The notes beneath the pieces were generated by a model. It was given only the letters and a program-made list of their open reading frames with translations, had not been told where the DNA came from and did no database searches. Of a stretch of DNA of 64,000 nucleotides, positions 1 to 9,053 are shown piece by piece. Numbering within the stretch: position 1 is the first letter of the stretch; each line of letters begins with the position of its first letter. The translations under genes were made by a program, and so were the position numbers. This stretch comes from Hyphomicrobiales bacterium (GTDB lineage Bacteria; Pseudomonadota; Alphaproteobacteria; Rhizobiales; Aestuariivirgaceae): the NCBI GenBank assembly GCA_025359045.1, contig JANYHN010000008.1, forward strand, positions 62,001 to 126,000. Direction: 5' to 3'.

Positions 1-173
1 CCCGGCGCCTTATCCGCAAAGGATTTCCCCTCAGCAATTGCTGCCTTTTTAATAGCAGAATCCAGAATTTCCCCCGCCCGAGTCTCGCCCAGCTGCGCCA
101 CCATCTCGTCATAGATGGGGCCGATCACTTGAGCTTGAAGTTTACGTTTGGTGAGGGTGGGGAGTTCGGTCAT
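1..173 (-). CDS. ATC hydrolase-like protein (N-terminal part, runs off the window)
   Basis: The reading frame opens at the ATG complementary to 171-173 and runs leftward off the edge, giving 57 residues. The visible part contains RKLQAQVIGPIYDEM followed by an alpha-helical GETRAGEILDSAIKKAA stretch. This resembles the N-terminus of the L-2-amino-thiazoline-4-carboxylic acid hydrolase family, whose members begin with a similar helix ending in a run of alanines and lysines. I recognise it by pattern only, and the catalytic part lies outside the window. It is the first gene downstream of tpiA on the same strand, but about 400 bases of repeat-rich DNA separate them, so it is probably a separate transcript. 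The reading frame is convincing; the family name is tentative. Confidence 0.45.
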   Translation of the reverse strand, partial: MTELPTLTKRKLQAQVIGPIYDEMVAQLGETRAGEILDSAIKKAAIAEGKSFADKAP

Positions 174-264
174 GGGGAAAGCCTAGTCTGTGTGGTGCGT
201 GAACGACAAGGGGTTGGATGTTGATGAAGAGTTTGTTGCCTCCCCTTTGCAAATCCTCCCAATT

Positions 265-338
265 CCGTCAGCCCGGCGAAGGCCGGGCTTGGGCTTAGGT
301 TGGTGGTAGCCTAGCCCCGGCCTGCGCCGGGGTGACGG
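265..338. repeat. REP-like palindrome pair
   Basis: Two inverted copies of a GC-rich palindromic unit lie head to head. The left copy reads CCGTCAGCCCGGCGAAGG and continues through CCGGGCTTGGGCTTAGG. The right copy is its near mirror image and ends GCCGGGGTGACGG. Each unit can fold by itself (GCCCGG/CCGGGC and CCCCGGC/GCCGGGG), and the two can also pair with each other. Units with a GTCA(C/G)CCCGG core are common dispersed intergenic elements in alphaproteobacteria. It lies in the long gap left of tpiA. Confidence 0.7.
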
Positions 339-368
339 GAGCAATGCAAACAAAACCACCCGCCTCAG

Positions 369-479
369 CAACGTCGTCTTCTTGGGCTTGCAAGACTTGT
401 TGTAAAGGTTGGGGAAATTTGAACCCATCTGTGGAGTATGACTGAACATAGCGGTTCGACCGTGCGGTGTCAAGTGCTA
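369..479 (-). repeat. Promoter-bearing dispersed element, copy 1
   Basis: This 111-base segment recurs at 27408-27518. Reading the minus strand, the shared blocks are a CTTGACACCG(C/T)ACGGT promoter block, a CATACTCCACA block, an unconserved spacer of about 25 bases, and a 35-base block ending GACGACGTTG that differs at one position. The ordered blocks look like a transcription unit (promoter, start region, variable loop, conserved 3' block) rather than a transposon end. I see no open reading frame conserved between the copies and no clear terminator right after the conserved block. A small RNA gene family is one explanation. Confidence 0.65.
445..473 (-). promoter_or_regulatory. Sigma-70-type promoter inside repeat copy 1
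   Basis: On the minus strand TTGACA (complement of 468-473) is followed by exactly 17 bases and TATGTT (complement of 445-450). With the preceding C this matches the alphaproteobacterial consensus CTTGAC-N17-CTATAT well. Transcription would start near 438 and run left through the conserved block. Confidence 0.6.
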
Positions 480-572
480 ATTTGATATTTTGGGAATATT
501 TATTATGCGCCCCGCAACAAAACGCCTCCCCGCATAGCGAGAAGGCGCATGTTGCTTATATAAATCAACAGC

Positions 573-1331
573 TTAAATATAAGCCTTAATAATCCCAATG
601 AAGTCCACGGCCTTCAAACTGGCGCCACCCACCAGCGCCCCGTTCACATTTGCGATTCCCATCAGTTCGACTGCGTTTGTTGGTTTCACCGAACCACCAT
701 AGAGAATACGGGTCTTTGCGCCCTCTTCGGCCATCACGCCGGAAAGCTCCTTGCGGATATGGGCGTGGGCTTCAGCAATTTCGGCCACTGTGGGCGTGAG
801 GCCCGTGCCGATGGCCCAGACGGGTTCATAGGCGATCACGGTATTGGCGGCCGTGCAGCCTGCTGGAACCGAGGCTTTGATTTGCGTTGAGAGAACTTCA
901 AGGGTTTTGCCGCCTTTGCGTTCGTCCAAAGTTTCGCCGATGCAAATGATGGCGTTGATTCCGGCTTTGTGCGCGGCTTGAGCTTTGGCGGCGACAATTG
1001 CGTCGGTTTCTTTGTGGTTGGTGCGGCGTTCGCTGTGGCCTACGATTACGGCGGTGGCGCCAGCGTCTTTCAACATGTCCGCTGAAATATCGCCTGTATG
1101 TGCGCCAGAAACGGCAGCGTGGCAATCTTGGCCGCCGACTTTAATCTGGCTTCCTTTCATCACGGCTTTCACGCGGCGGATGAGTGTTGCCGGGGGGCAG
1201 ACCATGACATCGCATTTCAGCTTCACGCCGCGCAACATGCCAGCCAGCAAGCGTGGCTCTTTCAAGTTGGCGGTTGTGCCGTTCATTTTCCAGTTGCCAG
1301 CGACCATTGGCTTAATTGTTTGCGATGCCAT
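573..1331 (-). CDS. tpiA: Triosephosphate isomerase
   Basis: Interconverts dihydroxyacetone phosphate and glyceraldehyde 3-phosphate in glycolysis and gluconeogenesis in the cytoplasm. The 252-residue protein is full length for the family. It has the substrate-binding NWKMN at 13-17 (Lys15), the catalytic histidine in HSERR (His99), the catalytic glutamate in YEPVWAIGTG (Glu169) with the mobile loop after it, and the phosphate-binding YGGSVKP at 211-217. The start ATG is well placed. It is transcribed divergently from the foldase gene at 1467, with a 135-base gap holding both promoters. In many alphaproteobacteria secG follows tpiA; here it does not. Confidence 0.97.
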   Translation of the reverse strand: MASQTIKPMVAGNWKMNGTTANLKEPRLLAGMLRGVKLKCDVMVCPPATLIRRVKAVMKGSQIKVGGQDCHAAVSGAHTGDISADMLKDAGATAVIVGHSERRTNHKETDAIVAAKAQAAHKAGINAIICIGETLDERKGGKTLEVLSTQIKASVPAGCTAANTVIAYEPVWAIGTGLTPTVAEIAEAHAHIRKELSGVMAEEGAKTRILYGGSVKPTNAVELMGIANVNGALVGGASLKAVDFIGIIKAYI

Positions 1332-1466
1332 TTTTTCCTCTTGTTCTTCGGTTCGGCGGGCTTCATAGCAAACACATGCCGCACTTGCGAGAAGAAACGC
1401 GGTTACCTATGATGTTTTCGGGCGATTTGTTTTTGGCCCATGTTCTAACGCTTGAAAGGAATTACG

Positions 1467-3386
1467 ATGCTCGAAACGATGCGCAACGCGGCCAAAGGTT
1501 GGGTCGCTAAAGTTCTCATGGCGCTTTTGGTTTTGAGCTTCAGTGTTTGGGGCGTTAAGGATGTGTCTTCGAATTTCTCGGACAATGTTCTGGGATGGTT
1601 TGGCTGGGGTCCGAAAGATTTGGTGAAGGTTGCTGGAAAAACGATTTTGGCGACTGAGTATACCACCACACTGCAACGTCAGTTGAAAGAGATATCCCAA
1701 CAGTCTGGGCAGAACGTGACAATTGACGAAGCGCATAAGCTTGGACTCGACAAACAGGTTCTGGATAACTTGATTGCCAATGTGGCCATTGATGCTCAGC
1801 GCGAGAAATTAAATTTGGCCGTATCTGATAATTCCGTTGGTGAAAGTTTGCGCAGTAACCGCGCATTTCAAGATAGCGCGGGTAAATTTGATGCAACGAT
1901 ATTGCAAAGATTTTTGAACCAGAATGGATTGACAGAAGCCGGGCTCATTGCGCGTGAACGCGTCGGTCAGCTTCATTCAGCAGTCACCAGTGTTGCAGCA
2001 ACTGAACTTAAACTGCCTAAGACATTTGATCTGGCTCTGGCGCAATTTGGTGGGCAGTCGCGCGATGCGAAGTATTTTGTGGTAACAGCAACTGAAGCAG
2101 ATGTAACGCCGCCGACCGACGACGAATTAAAGAAAGCATATGAAGCTGCGCCATCGGTTTATACTGCACCAGAGTATCGTTCGATTGCTGTGATCAAGGT
2201 TGATCCCGCAGATATTGCTGCAAAGATTAGTCTGACAGCTGACGAAATCAAAGCTGGCTATGATAAGTTCAAGTCGGACTACTTCACCGCAGAACACCGC
2301 GATATTTTGCAACTCGTGTTTAAATCACTTGATGAAGCTAAAAAAGCCAAGGCTCGGATTACGGGTGGCGAAGATATTATGAAGATTGCCACGGAGATGG
2401 GTGCCAAAGAAGCCGATATTCTTTTGAAAGATCAAGCCAAGGGAGATTTCCTTGACGGAAAAATTGCTGATGCGGCTTTTGCTTTGAAAGAAGGCTCTGT
2501 CAGTGACCCCGTTGAAGGGAGCTTGGCTATTGCGCTTTTGAAGGCCGTCAAAGTCGTGCCTGAAAAACAAGCTACACTTGATGAAGTCAAGCCAGAACTG
2601 ACAAAGCGATTGCAGCTTGATAAGGCACGCGATGAAATTCAAACCACTTATAACGACGTGGAAGATGCGCGCGGCAAACAACAGAAGTTTGAAGAGATCG
2701 CAAAAACCGTAGGACTTCCGCTTCTGGTTGTTCCAGCAGTCAGTGCAGCCGGACTTGATCAGACCAACAAGGATGTCGTTATCCCTTCTAAGCCCGAGGT
2801 TTTGAAAGCGACTTATGCCAGCGATGTTGGTCTTGATAATGACGCGCTTTCGATTGGTGATGGATTTGTTTGGTATGAAGTGCGTCAAGTCATTCCATCG
2901 GCGTTGAAACCGCTTGATGCTGTGAAAGACGAAGTGAAGAAAAACTTTATTGCTGAAAAAATGCGCGGTGCCGCTGGTGAAAAAGCCAAGAAGCTTGTCG
3001 AAAAAGGCAAAGCTGGCGCAAGCATTGAAAGCTTGGCTATAGAAGCAAAGGCTTCGGTCAGCACCGCAACCGGAATCAAGCGCAATGAAGCATCGGCAGA
3101 TTTTGATGGGCCTGCGGTTACAGCTTTGTTTGCAGCGCCAGACCAAGGCTTTGCCTGGACATTGGAAGGTGACGGAAAATCTGCACGCGTCATGCAAGTG
3201 ACCAAAGATACGATCCCCTCCTTGATGGCGACGTCTGAAACGATTAAGAAGTTACAAGCTGATTCAGCTGTTAATTTTGCGCAGGACATTGGCCAATCTT
3301 ACGTTCAGGCCCTGCGTGCTAATGCCAATGTGACGATCAACGAACCGTTGTGGCGCCAAAACACCAACACGGAACAGGCGCAGTAA
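1467..3386 (+). CDS. ppiD: PpiD-type periplasmic peptidyl-prolyl isomerase
   Basis: Membrane-anchored periplasmic foldase of the SurA/PpiD class, 639 residues. A single N-terminal transmembrane helix lies at about residues 13-30 with the short basic N-terminus inside, followed by the SurA_N-type helical region. A weak parvulin-like rotamase domain is seen at roughly 265-365. I chose the ATG at 1467 because GAAAGGA sits just upstream; an in-frame TTG at 1452 would overlap that ribosome site. trpE starts 12 bases after the stop codon, so the foldase gene is probably the first gene of the trp-mo operon, an arrangement common in Hyphomicrobiales. The family call is good; the rotamase domain may be catalytically weak, as in E. 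coli PpiD. Confidence 0.88.
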   Translation: MLETMRNAAKGWVAKVLMALLVLSFSVWGVKDVSSNFSDNVLGWFGWGPKDLVKVAGKTILATEYTTTLQRQLKEISQQSGQNVTIDEAHKLGLDKQVLDNLIANVAIDAQREKLNLAVSDNSVGESLRSNRAFQDSAGKFDATILQRFLNQNGLTEAGLIARERVGQLHSAVTSVAATELKLPKTFDLALAQFGGQSRDAKYFVVTATEADVTPPTDDELKKAYEAAPSVYTAPEYRSIAVIKVDPADIAAKISLTADEIKAGYDKFKSDYFTAEHRDILQLVFKSLDEAKKAKARITGGEDIMKIATEMGAKEADILLKDQAKGDFLDGKIADAAFALKEGSVSDPVEGSLAIALLKAVKVVPEKQATLDEVKPELTKRLQLDKARDEIQTTYNDVEDARGKQQKFEEIAKTVGLPLLVVPAVSAAGLDQTNKDVVIPSKPEVLKATYASDVGLDNDALSIGDGFVWYEVRQVIPSALKPLDAVKDEVKKNFIAEKMRGAAGEKAKKLVEKGKAGASIESLAIEAKASVSTATGIKRNEASADFDGPAVTALFAAPDQGFAWTLEGDGKSARVMQVTKDTIPSLMATSETIKKLQADSAVNFAQDIGQSYVQALRANANVTINEPLWRQNTNTEQAQ

Positions 3387-3398
3387 GGCTTATCGATC

Positions 3399-4916
3399 AT
3401 GTTGGTGTCACCTGAGTATGAAGTATTTGCCAAGGCTTATGAACAGGGCCAGCCCCAAGTCGTCTTGACGCGGCTTGTGGCGGATCTTGAAACGCCAGTT
3501 TCAGCAATGCTCAAACTTTCACGCAATGCGCGCTATTCGTTTTTGCTCGAGTCAGTTGAAGGTGGTGCGGTTCGCGGACGCTATTCGATTATTGGTATGA
3601 ACCCAGATGTTATTTGGAAAACTGAATCGAAGCGGGCGAGTGTGAACCGCAAAGCTTTTGGTGATCCCGATGCCCACTTTATTGAGGTCAGTGAAGAACC
3701 ACTGCGCAGTTTGCGTTCGTTGTTGAAGGAAAGTCGTATTGATTTGCCCGAAGATGCACCGCCCATGGCTGCGGGTGTGTTTGGCTATCTCGGCTATGAC
3801 ATGGTGCGATTGATGGAGGATTTGCCCGAACCAAATCCTGATACGCTGGGCTTGCCAGACGGCATGATGATCCGACCCACAGTGATGGCGATATTTGATA
3901 GCGTCCGTGATGAGGTGACGGTGACGTCGCCAGTTTATGTCGATGCTGCAATTTCAGCGCGTGCGGCTTATGCGCGGGCTGTGGAGCGGCTTTCAGAAGT
4001 GGTTGATGCCTTGGACCGTCCGATTGATATGGCGCTGCGTGAGCTTGATGCGCCGATGATTGAAGCGGCCAAGTCAAATACTTCGCCTGATCAATACCGC
4101 GCCATGGTGCTTGAAGCGAAAGAACATATTGCAGCAGGTGATATTTTTCAGGTTGTGCTCTCTCAGCGATTTGAGACTGAGTTCGCGCTGCCACCCTTTT
4201 CGCTCTACCGCGCACTGCGACGGGTGAACCCTTCACCATTTTTGTATTACTTGAATTTTGATAGTTTCTCTGTGGTTGGTTCAAGCCCCGAAATTCTGGT
4301 GCGCGTGCGTGATGGCAAGGTTTCTATCAGACCAATCGCAGGCACCCGTCGTCGCGGCGCTACACCAACGGAGGATAAGGCGTTGGCTGAGGAGTTGCTC
4401 GCCGACCCCAAAGAACGCGCTGAGCATTTGATGCTGCTTGATCTTGGCCGTAACGATGTTGGACGCGTTGCCGAGATCGGTTCAATTCGGGTGACGGATA
4501 AATTCATTCTCGAATATTATTCGCAGGTCATGCACATTGTGTCCAACGTCGAAGGCAAACTGGCTTCCAAATATGATGTCATTGATGCGATGGTGGCGGG
4601 CTTTCCAGCTGGCACGGTTTCGGGTGCGCCCAAAGTTCGGGCGATGGAAATTATCGATGATCTGGAAGTTAACAAGCGTGGCATTTATGGCGGTTGTGTC
4701 GGTTACTTTGGGGCTGACGGCGAAATGGATACTTGCATCGTGCTCCGCACCGCTATTGTAAAAGATGGCAAGATGTATGTTCAAGCAGGTGCTGGTGTCG
4801 TAGCTGATAGTGTTCCTGAAAACGAACACCAGGAATGCATCAATAAAGCCAAAGCGTTGTTTCGCGCCGCTGAAGAAGCCGTGCGCTTTGCGGGCCGCGC
4901 CGGGAGAGCGCAATGA
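3399..4916 (+). CDS. trpE: Anthranilate synthase component I
   Basis: Makes anthranilate from chorismate with ammonia delivered by TrpG, the first committed step of tryptophan synthesis. The 505-residue protein has the tryptophan feedback motif LLES at 49-52, the chorismate-binding blocks GDIFQVVLSQRF, PIAGTRRRG and LLDLGRNDVGR, and the C-terminal GFPAGTVSGAPK and GAGVVADS motifs. It is not fused to the amidotransferase, unlike TrpE(G) of Rhizobiaceae. Its stop overlaps the start of trpG (ATGA), which implies translational coupling in equal amounts. No leader peptide or attenuator fits in the 12-base gap before it, so regulation is probably by feedback inhibition and by whatever controls the ppiD promoter. 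Confidence 0.97.
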   Translation: MLVSPEYEVFAKAYEQGQPQVVLTRLVADLETPVSAMLKLSRNARYSFLLESVEGGAVRGRYSIIGMNPDVIWKTESKRASVNRKAFGDPDAHFIEVSEEPLRSLRSLLKESRIDLPEDAPPMAAGVFGYLGYDMVRLMEDLPEPNPDTLGLPDGMMIRPTVMAIFDSVRDEVTVTSPVYVDAAISARAAYARAVERLSEVVDALDRPIDMALRELDAPMIEAAKSNTSPDQYRAMVLEAKEHIAAGDIFQVVLSQRFETEFALPPFSLYRALRRVNPSPFLYYLNFDSFSVVGSSPEILVRVRDGKVSIRPIAGTRRRGATPTEDKALAEELLADPKERAEHLMLLDLGRNDVGRVAEIGSIRVTDKFILEYYSQVMHIVSNVEGKLASKYDVIDAMVAGFPAGTVSGAPKVRAMEIIDDLEVNKRGIYGGCVGYFGADGEMDTCIVLRTAIVKDGKMYVQAGAGVVADSVPENEHQECINKAKALFRAAEEAVRFAGRAGRAQ

Positions 4917-5485
4917 TTATTCTGATCGATAATTATGATAGCTTCACGTGGAACCTGTTTCATTATCTGGGTGATCTGGGTGCTGACACAGTCGTGCACC
5001 GCAATGATAAAATTAGTGTTGGGCAAGTGATTTCGTCTCGGCCATCAGCGATTGTCATTTCGCCCGGCCCCGGCATGCCTGCTGATGCGGGCATCATCGT
5101 CGATTTGGTAAAACAGGCAGCAGGCAAAATTCCAATCTTTGGTGTATGTTTGGGACAACAAGCCATTGGCGAGGCCTTCGGTGGAAAGGTCGTTCGTGCA
5201 CCAACGCAGATGCACGGCAAAACCTCTGGCGTGGAACACAAGGCGCATGGTGTTTTTAAAGATGTGCCGAACCATTTTACAGCCACGCGTTATCATTCGT
5301 TGGTGGTAGACAGGGCCACCCTGCCGGATTGTTTGGAAGTGACTGCTGAAACTGACGGATTGATTATGGGACTGCAGCACAAAACGATGAATGTGCATGG
5401 CGTGCAGTTTCATCCTGAGAGCATTGCTTCGGAACATGGGCACCAGATTTTGAAAAACTTTCTTGATCAAGCGGGGGCGAAGTAA
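4913..5485 (+). CDS. trpG: Anthranilate synthase component II (glutamine amidotransferase)
   Basis: Class I glutamine amidotransferase of 190 residues that supplies ammonia to TrpE. The nucleophile elbow GVCLGQ contains Cys79. The His167/Glu169 pair in FHPESI completes the triad, and PGPGMP near 51-56 forms the oxyanion strand. It may also serve folate synthesis as PabA; no separate pabA is seen in the window. Start and stop overlap trpE and trpD by 4 bases and 1 base. Confidence 0.96.
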   Translation: MIILIDNYDSFTWNLFHYLGDLGADTVVHRNDKISVGQVISSRPSAIVISPGPGMPADAGIIVDLVKQAAGKIPIFGVCLGQQAIGEAFGGKVVRAPTQMHGKTSGVEHKAHGVFKDVPNHFTATRYHSLVVDRATLPDCLEVTAETDGLIMGLQHKTMNVHGVQFHPESIASEHGHQILKNFLDQAGAK

Positions 5486-6498
5486 TGGCCGATATGAAGC
5501 CGCTCATTGCCAAGGCTGCAAGTGGTGCGCCGCTTTCTAGGACAGAAGCACGCGAGGCGTTTAACATCATGATGTCGGGTGATGCTACGCCTTCACAGAT
5601 TGCCGGATTTCTGATGGCGCTGCGGGTGCGCGGCGAGACCGTAGATGAAATATCTTCTGCGGTTGAAGTGATGCGCGAGAAGATGCTGCGCGTTGATGCC
5701 CCTGCTGATGCGATCGATATTGTTGGCACGGGGGGCGATGCTTCGGGGTCGTATAATATATCGACATGTGCAGCGATTGTGGCAGCGGCGGCGGGATTGA
5801 AAGTGGCTAAGCATGGCAACCGCGCGCTTTCGTCCAAGTCTGGTGCTGCAGATGTTTTAATGGCCCTGGGTGTAAAGATTGATTTAGCTCCAGAGAAAAT
5901 TTCTAAATCCATTAATGAAGCGGGTGTAGGGTTTATGTTTGCGCCTGCGCATCATTCGTCGATGAAGTTCGTGGGGCCAACGCGGGTTGAGCTAGGCACG
6001 CGAACAATTTTCAATTTACTTGGGCCATTGTCCAATCCTGCTGGTGCATCAATGCAGATTACCGGTGTTTTTTCAAAAGCTTGGGTCGAACCCCTCGCCC
6101 AGGTTCTGAAGAATCTTGGCTCTGAAGCCTGCTGGATCTGCCATGGCGAAGGCGGCATGGACGAAATTGTGCCGACAGGAACAACCTGGATTTCGGAATT
6201 GAAGAATGGTGAGATCAGGAGTTTTGAGCTAACGCCCGAAGAAGCAGGTTTGAGGCGCTCGAAATTTGACGACTTAAAAGGTGGTGAGGCGGCGCATAAT
6301 GCTGAGGCATTGCGCGCTGTTCTGAGTGGGCAACCTTCGGCTTTCAGTGATGCCGCAGCGATGACGGCGGGGGCTGCTTTGTTGGTTGCTGGAAAAGCGC
6401 ATGATATTAAGTCTGGTGTGAAGCTGGCGCAGGAGGCGATTAAGTCTGGAGCGGCACAAAAAACTCTGGCGCGGCTGGTTGAGGTTTCAAATAGTTGA
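5485..6498 (+). CDS. trpD: Anthranilate phosphoribosyltransferase
   Basis: Transfers phosphoribosyl from PRPP to anthranilate, the second step of the tryptophan pathway. At 337 residues it is full length. The PRPP loop [14 protein letters not shown], the [15 protein letters not shown] block, and the downstream segment [18 protein letters not shown] followed by [17 protein letters not shown] are all typical. The start codon is in a TAATG junction with trpG and the stop is in a TGATG junction with trpC. Confidence 0.97.
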   Translation: MADMKPLIAKAASGAPLSRTEAREAFNIMMSGDATPSQIAGFLMALRVRGETVDEISSAVEVMREKMLRVDAPADAIDIVGTGGDASGSYNISTCAAIVAAAAGLKVAKHGNRALSSKSGAADVLMALGVKIDLAPEKISKSINEAGVGFMFAPAHHSSMKFVGPTRVELGTRTIFNLLGPLSNPAGASMQITGVFSKAWVEPLAQVLKNLGSEACWICHGEGGMDEIVPTGTTWISELKNGEIRSFELTPEEAGLRRSKFDDLKGGEAAHNAEALRAVLSGQPSAFSDAAAMTAGAALLVAGKAHDIKSGVKLAQEAIKSGAAQKTLARLVEVSNS

Positions 6499-7292
6499 TG
6501 GCAACTGTTCTCGAAAGAATTGCTGAATATAAGCGCGATGAAGTGACTGTTGCGAAGAAGCGCTTTCCGCTGAGTGGGATTGAAGAAGCTGCAAAGAAAG
6601 CTTCGCCAGCACGCGGATTTGCTCATGCTTTGCTGAAGAAAGCGCAAAGCGGAAAATATGGTTTGATTGCGGAGATTAAAAAAGCCAGCCCATCGAAAGG
6701 ATTGATCCGTGAAGATTTTGATCCCCCAGCTCTCGCCAAAGCCTATGAGGCTGGTGGAGCTGCTTGTCTTTCAGTGTTGACCGATACCCCGTCATTCATG
6801 GGCGCCCCTGAATTTTTAGGAGCAGCGCGGGATGCGTGTGCCCTCCCCGCCTTGCGAAAAGACTTTATGCTCGATACTTATCAAGTGGCTGAAGCGCGCG
6901 CCTGGGGTGGCGATTGTATTTTGATTATTATGGCCATGGTGAGCGACGGCTTGGCCGCTGAGCTTGAAGATGCGGCGATGCATTACCGCATGGATGTTTT
7001 GATTGAAGTGCATGACGAAGCCGAACTCGCACGGGCGCTGCTTTTGAAATCGCCGATGATCGGCATTAACAATCGTAATCTGCATAGTTTTGAAACGTCG
7101 CTCAAGACGACCGAGACTTTGGCACCGATGGTGCCGAAAGACCGTATGGTGGTTTGCGAAAGCGGTTTGTTTACGGCCCATGATCTAGCGCGCATGGCGC
7201 GGAGCGGTGTGAACAGCTTTCTAATTGGTGAAAGCCTGATGCGCCAAGATGACGTGGCGTTGGCCACGAAACAAATTTTGGCAAAGCCATGA
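6498..7292 (+). CDS. trpC: Indole-3-glycerol-phosphate synthase
   Basis: Closes the indole ring from carboxyphenylamino-deoxyribulose phosphate. The 264-residue TIM barrel has the strand motifs [13 protein letters not shown] (catalytic lysines), [32 protein letters not shown] and VCESGLF. The ATG at 6498 in a TGATG overlap with trpD is preferred to the TTG three bases upstream. trpF, trpB and trpA are not in the window, as is usual when they lie elsewhere in this group. Confidence 0.96.
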   Translation: MATVLERIAEYKRDEVTVAKKRFPLSGIEEAAKKASPARGFAHALLKKAQSGKYGLIAEIKKASPSKGLIREDFDPPALAKAYEAGGAACLSVLTDTPSFMGAPEFLGAARDACALPALRKDFMLDTYQVAEARAWGGDCILIIMAMVSDGLAAELEDAAMHYRMDVLIEVHDEAELARALLLKSPMIGINNRNLHSFETSLKTTETLAPMVPKDRMVVCESGLFTAHDLARMARSGVNSFLIGESLMRQDDVALATKQILAKP

Positions 7293-7759
7293 GCAAGCTT
7301 TCACATCTTGATAACCAGGGCCAAGCCCATATGGTGGATGTCTCGGCTAAAGAAGTGACTTCGCGCAGTGCAACTGCGCGGGGACGTGTTTTGATGCTGG
7401 CGGAAACTGTTGCTTTGCTGCGTGACGGATTGGCCAAGAAGGGCGACGTTTTGGCCACGGCGCGTATTGCTGGCATCATGGCGGCCAAGAAAACATCCGA
7501 TATCATTCCGCTCTGTCATCCACTAATGATTTCCAAAGTCAGTGTGGATTTTGAGATTGATGACAGAGTTGTCGATGTTGAAGCAACGGTGAAAGTTGAA
7601 GGTAAAACAGGCGTTGAAATGGAGGCGCTGACGGCGTGTTCAGTAGCTTGTCTCACGATCTATGATATGTTGAAAGCTGTTGATCGCGGCATGAAGATTA
7701 CCGATTTGCGGGTCGTTGAAAAATCGGGCGGCAAGTCTGGTTTGTTTCGGGCGGATTAA
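7289..7759 (+). CDS. moaC: Cyclic pyranopterin monophosphate synthase
   Basis: Converts the MoaA product to cyclic pyranopterin monophosphate in molybdenum cofactor synthesis. The 156-residue protein carries the family signatures [44 protein letters not shown] and the C-terminal VEKSGGKSG. It overlaps trpC by ATGA and precedes moeA by 4 bases, so tryptophan and molybdopterin genes share a transcript. This linkage is widespread in Hyphomicrobiales. Confidence 0.96.
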   Translation: MSKLSHLDNQGQAHMVDVSAKEVTSRSATARGRVLMLAETVALLRDGLAKKGDVLATARIAGIMAAKKTSDIIPLCHPLMISKVSVDFEIDDRVVDVEATVKVEGKTGVEMEALTACSVACLTIYDMLKAVDRGMKITDLRVVEKSGGKSGLFRAD

Positions 7760-7763
7760 AATA

Positions 7764-8957
7764 ATGGCTTTAATGCCTGTTGATGAAGCTCTAGCGCGAG
7801 TTTTGGGTGCTGGCAAAGTTCTCGGGTCAGAGTTCGTTAAACTCGATGACGTGATCGGGCGTGTGCTGGCTAAAGATTTGAAAGCAAAACGCGACCAGCC
7901 GCCATTTCAATCTTCTGCCATGGATGGCTATGCCGTGCGGCATGATGATTTGACCGATCGATTGAATTTGATTGGTGTTTCGGCGGCGGGGCACGCATTC
8001 AAGGGTATCGTTAAAAAGGGTCAGGCCGTGCGCATTTTGACGGGTGCGCCATTGCCGTTAGGTGCCGATACGATTGTTATTCAGGAGAATGTTGCGGTAG
8101 AAGGCTGTACAATTAGCATTCGAGAAGCCCCTGCTCTTGGTCGCAATATCCGTCCACAAGGATTAGATTTCAAAAAGAATGATATCTTGTTTGCTGCTGG
8201 CACGCGCATCAGCGCACGCGATATCGGATTGATGGCTGCTGCTAATGCAGCAGTTATTTCCGTTCGCAAGCGTCCTCGTGTTGTGTTGTTTACGACGGGT
8301 GATGAATTGGTGTTGCCGGGTGATCGTCCGCGTACGGATCAAATATTCTCATCGAATAGTCACGCCCTTGCGGCGATGCTTTCTGCTTGGGGGGCAAAAG
8401 TGATTAATTTGGGTATTGTCCGCGATGATATGAGGGCCACAGTTGCTGCGATCAACAAAGCCGCGAAAGCTGATATTCTGGTAACGACGGGTGGCGCATC
8501 GGTCGGCGATCATGATTATGTGCAAGAGGCTTTAAAACACGCTGGAATCAAGATTGATTTTTGGAAAATCGCTCTGCGTCCAGGCAAGCCTCTGATGTTT
8601 GGTAACAAGGGCAAGCTATCAGTGCTCGGTCTTCCGGGCAATCCGGTTTCGGCTTTGGTATGCGCGCGAATATTTTTGAAACCACTGATCGCCAAAATGT
8701 TGGGTTTAGATTTCACTGAGGTGCATGTTATGGCGCGGATTGCTGATGCCTTGCCCGCCAATGATGAGCGCCAGGATTATTTGCGCGCCATCCTGCGTTA
8801 TGAAGAAAATGGTGCGCGTGTCGTGCAGGTTTTTTCAAAGCAGGATTCGTCGATGCAACGCAATTTGCGTGATGCGGATTGCTTGATAGTGCGACCGCCA
8901 CACGCTCCTGAAATGCCTCGAAACGCTTTGGTGCCCGTGATTTTGCTGAATTATTAA
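7764..8957 (+). CDS. moeA: Molybdopterin molybdenumtransferase
   Basis: Inserts molybdate into adenylylated molybdopterin. At 397 residues it has the family landmarks PPFQSSAMDGYAV, RILTGAPLPLGADTIV, TTGDELVLPG, the MoCF motif TTGGASVGDHDYV and LPGNPVSALVC. The ATG at 7764, four bases after moaC, fits the usual N-terminus (LMPVDEALARVL); an upstream in-frame start would overlap moaC by 44 bases. It is the last clear member of the ppiD-trp-mo run. Confidence 0.95.
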   Translation: MALMPVDEALARVLGAGKVLGSEFVKLDDVIGRVLAKDLKAKRDQPPFQSSAMDGYAVRHDDLTDRLNLIGVSAAGHAFKGIVKKGQAVRILTGAPLPLGADTIVIQENVAVEGCTISIREAPALGRNIRPQGLDFKKNDILFAAGTRISARDIGLMAAANAAVISVRKRPRVVLFTTGDELVLPGDRPRTDQIFSSNSHALAAMLSAWGAKVINLGIVRDDMRATVAAINKAAKADILVTTGGASVGDHDYVQEALKHAGIKIDFWKIALRPGKPLMFGNKGKLSVLGLPGNPVSALVCARIFLKPLIAKMLGLDFTEVHVMARIADALPANDERQDYLRAILRYEENGARVVQVFSKQDSSMQRNLRDADCLIVRPPHAPEMPRNALVPVILLNY

Positions 8958-8975
8958 GGTCCATAGCAAATACAC

Positions 8976-9004
8976 TTGCAGAACGAGAGTGGAACATGTA
9001 TGTT
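8976..9004 (+). promoter_or_regulatory. lexA promoter with SOS box
   Basis: The alphaproteobacterial LexA site GAAC-N7-GAAC occupies 8981-8995. It sits inside a promoter of TTGCAG (8976-8981), 17 bases and TATGTT (8999-9004). LexA bound here would block its own transcription and would be released during the SOS response. The start codon of lexA is 50 bases downstream of the -10 box. Confidence 0.85.
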
Positions 9005-9053
9005 TGTTTTGTATTTGTTCTGATTCACTCCTCGAGACGAAGGAAATTATCAC

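Noticed and set aside
183-473. 96-residue minus-strand frame in the gap left of tpiA
   Set aside because: It runs through the REP palindromes and the promoter repeat, has no ribosome site and low-complexity sequence; the second repeat copy does not preserve the frame.
2325-3197. 290-residue frame antisense to ppiD
   Set aside because: Shadow of the foldase gene; rich in Cys, Phe and Ile, no family pattern.
3688-4284. 198-residue frame antisense to trpE
   Set aside because: Shadow of a certain gene; composition unlike a protein.
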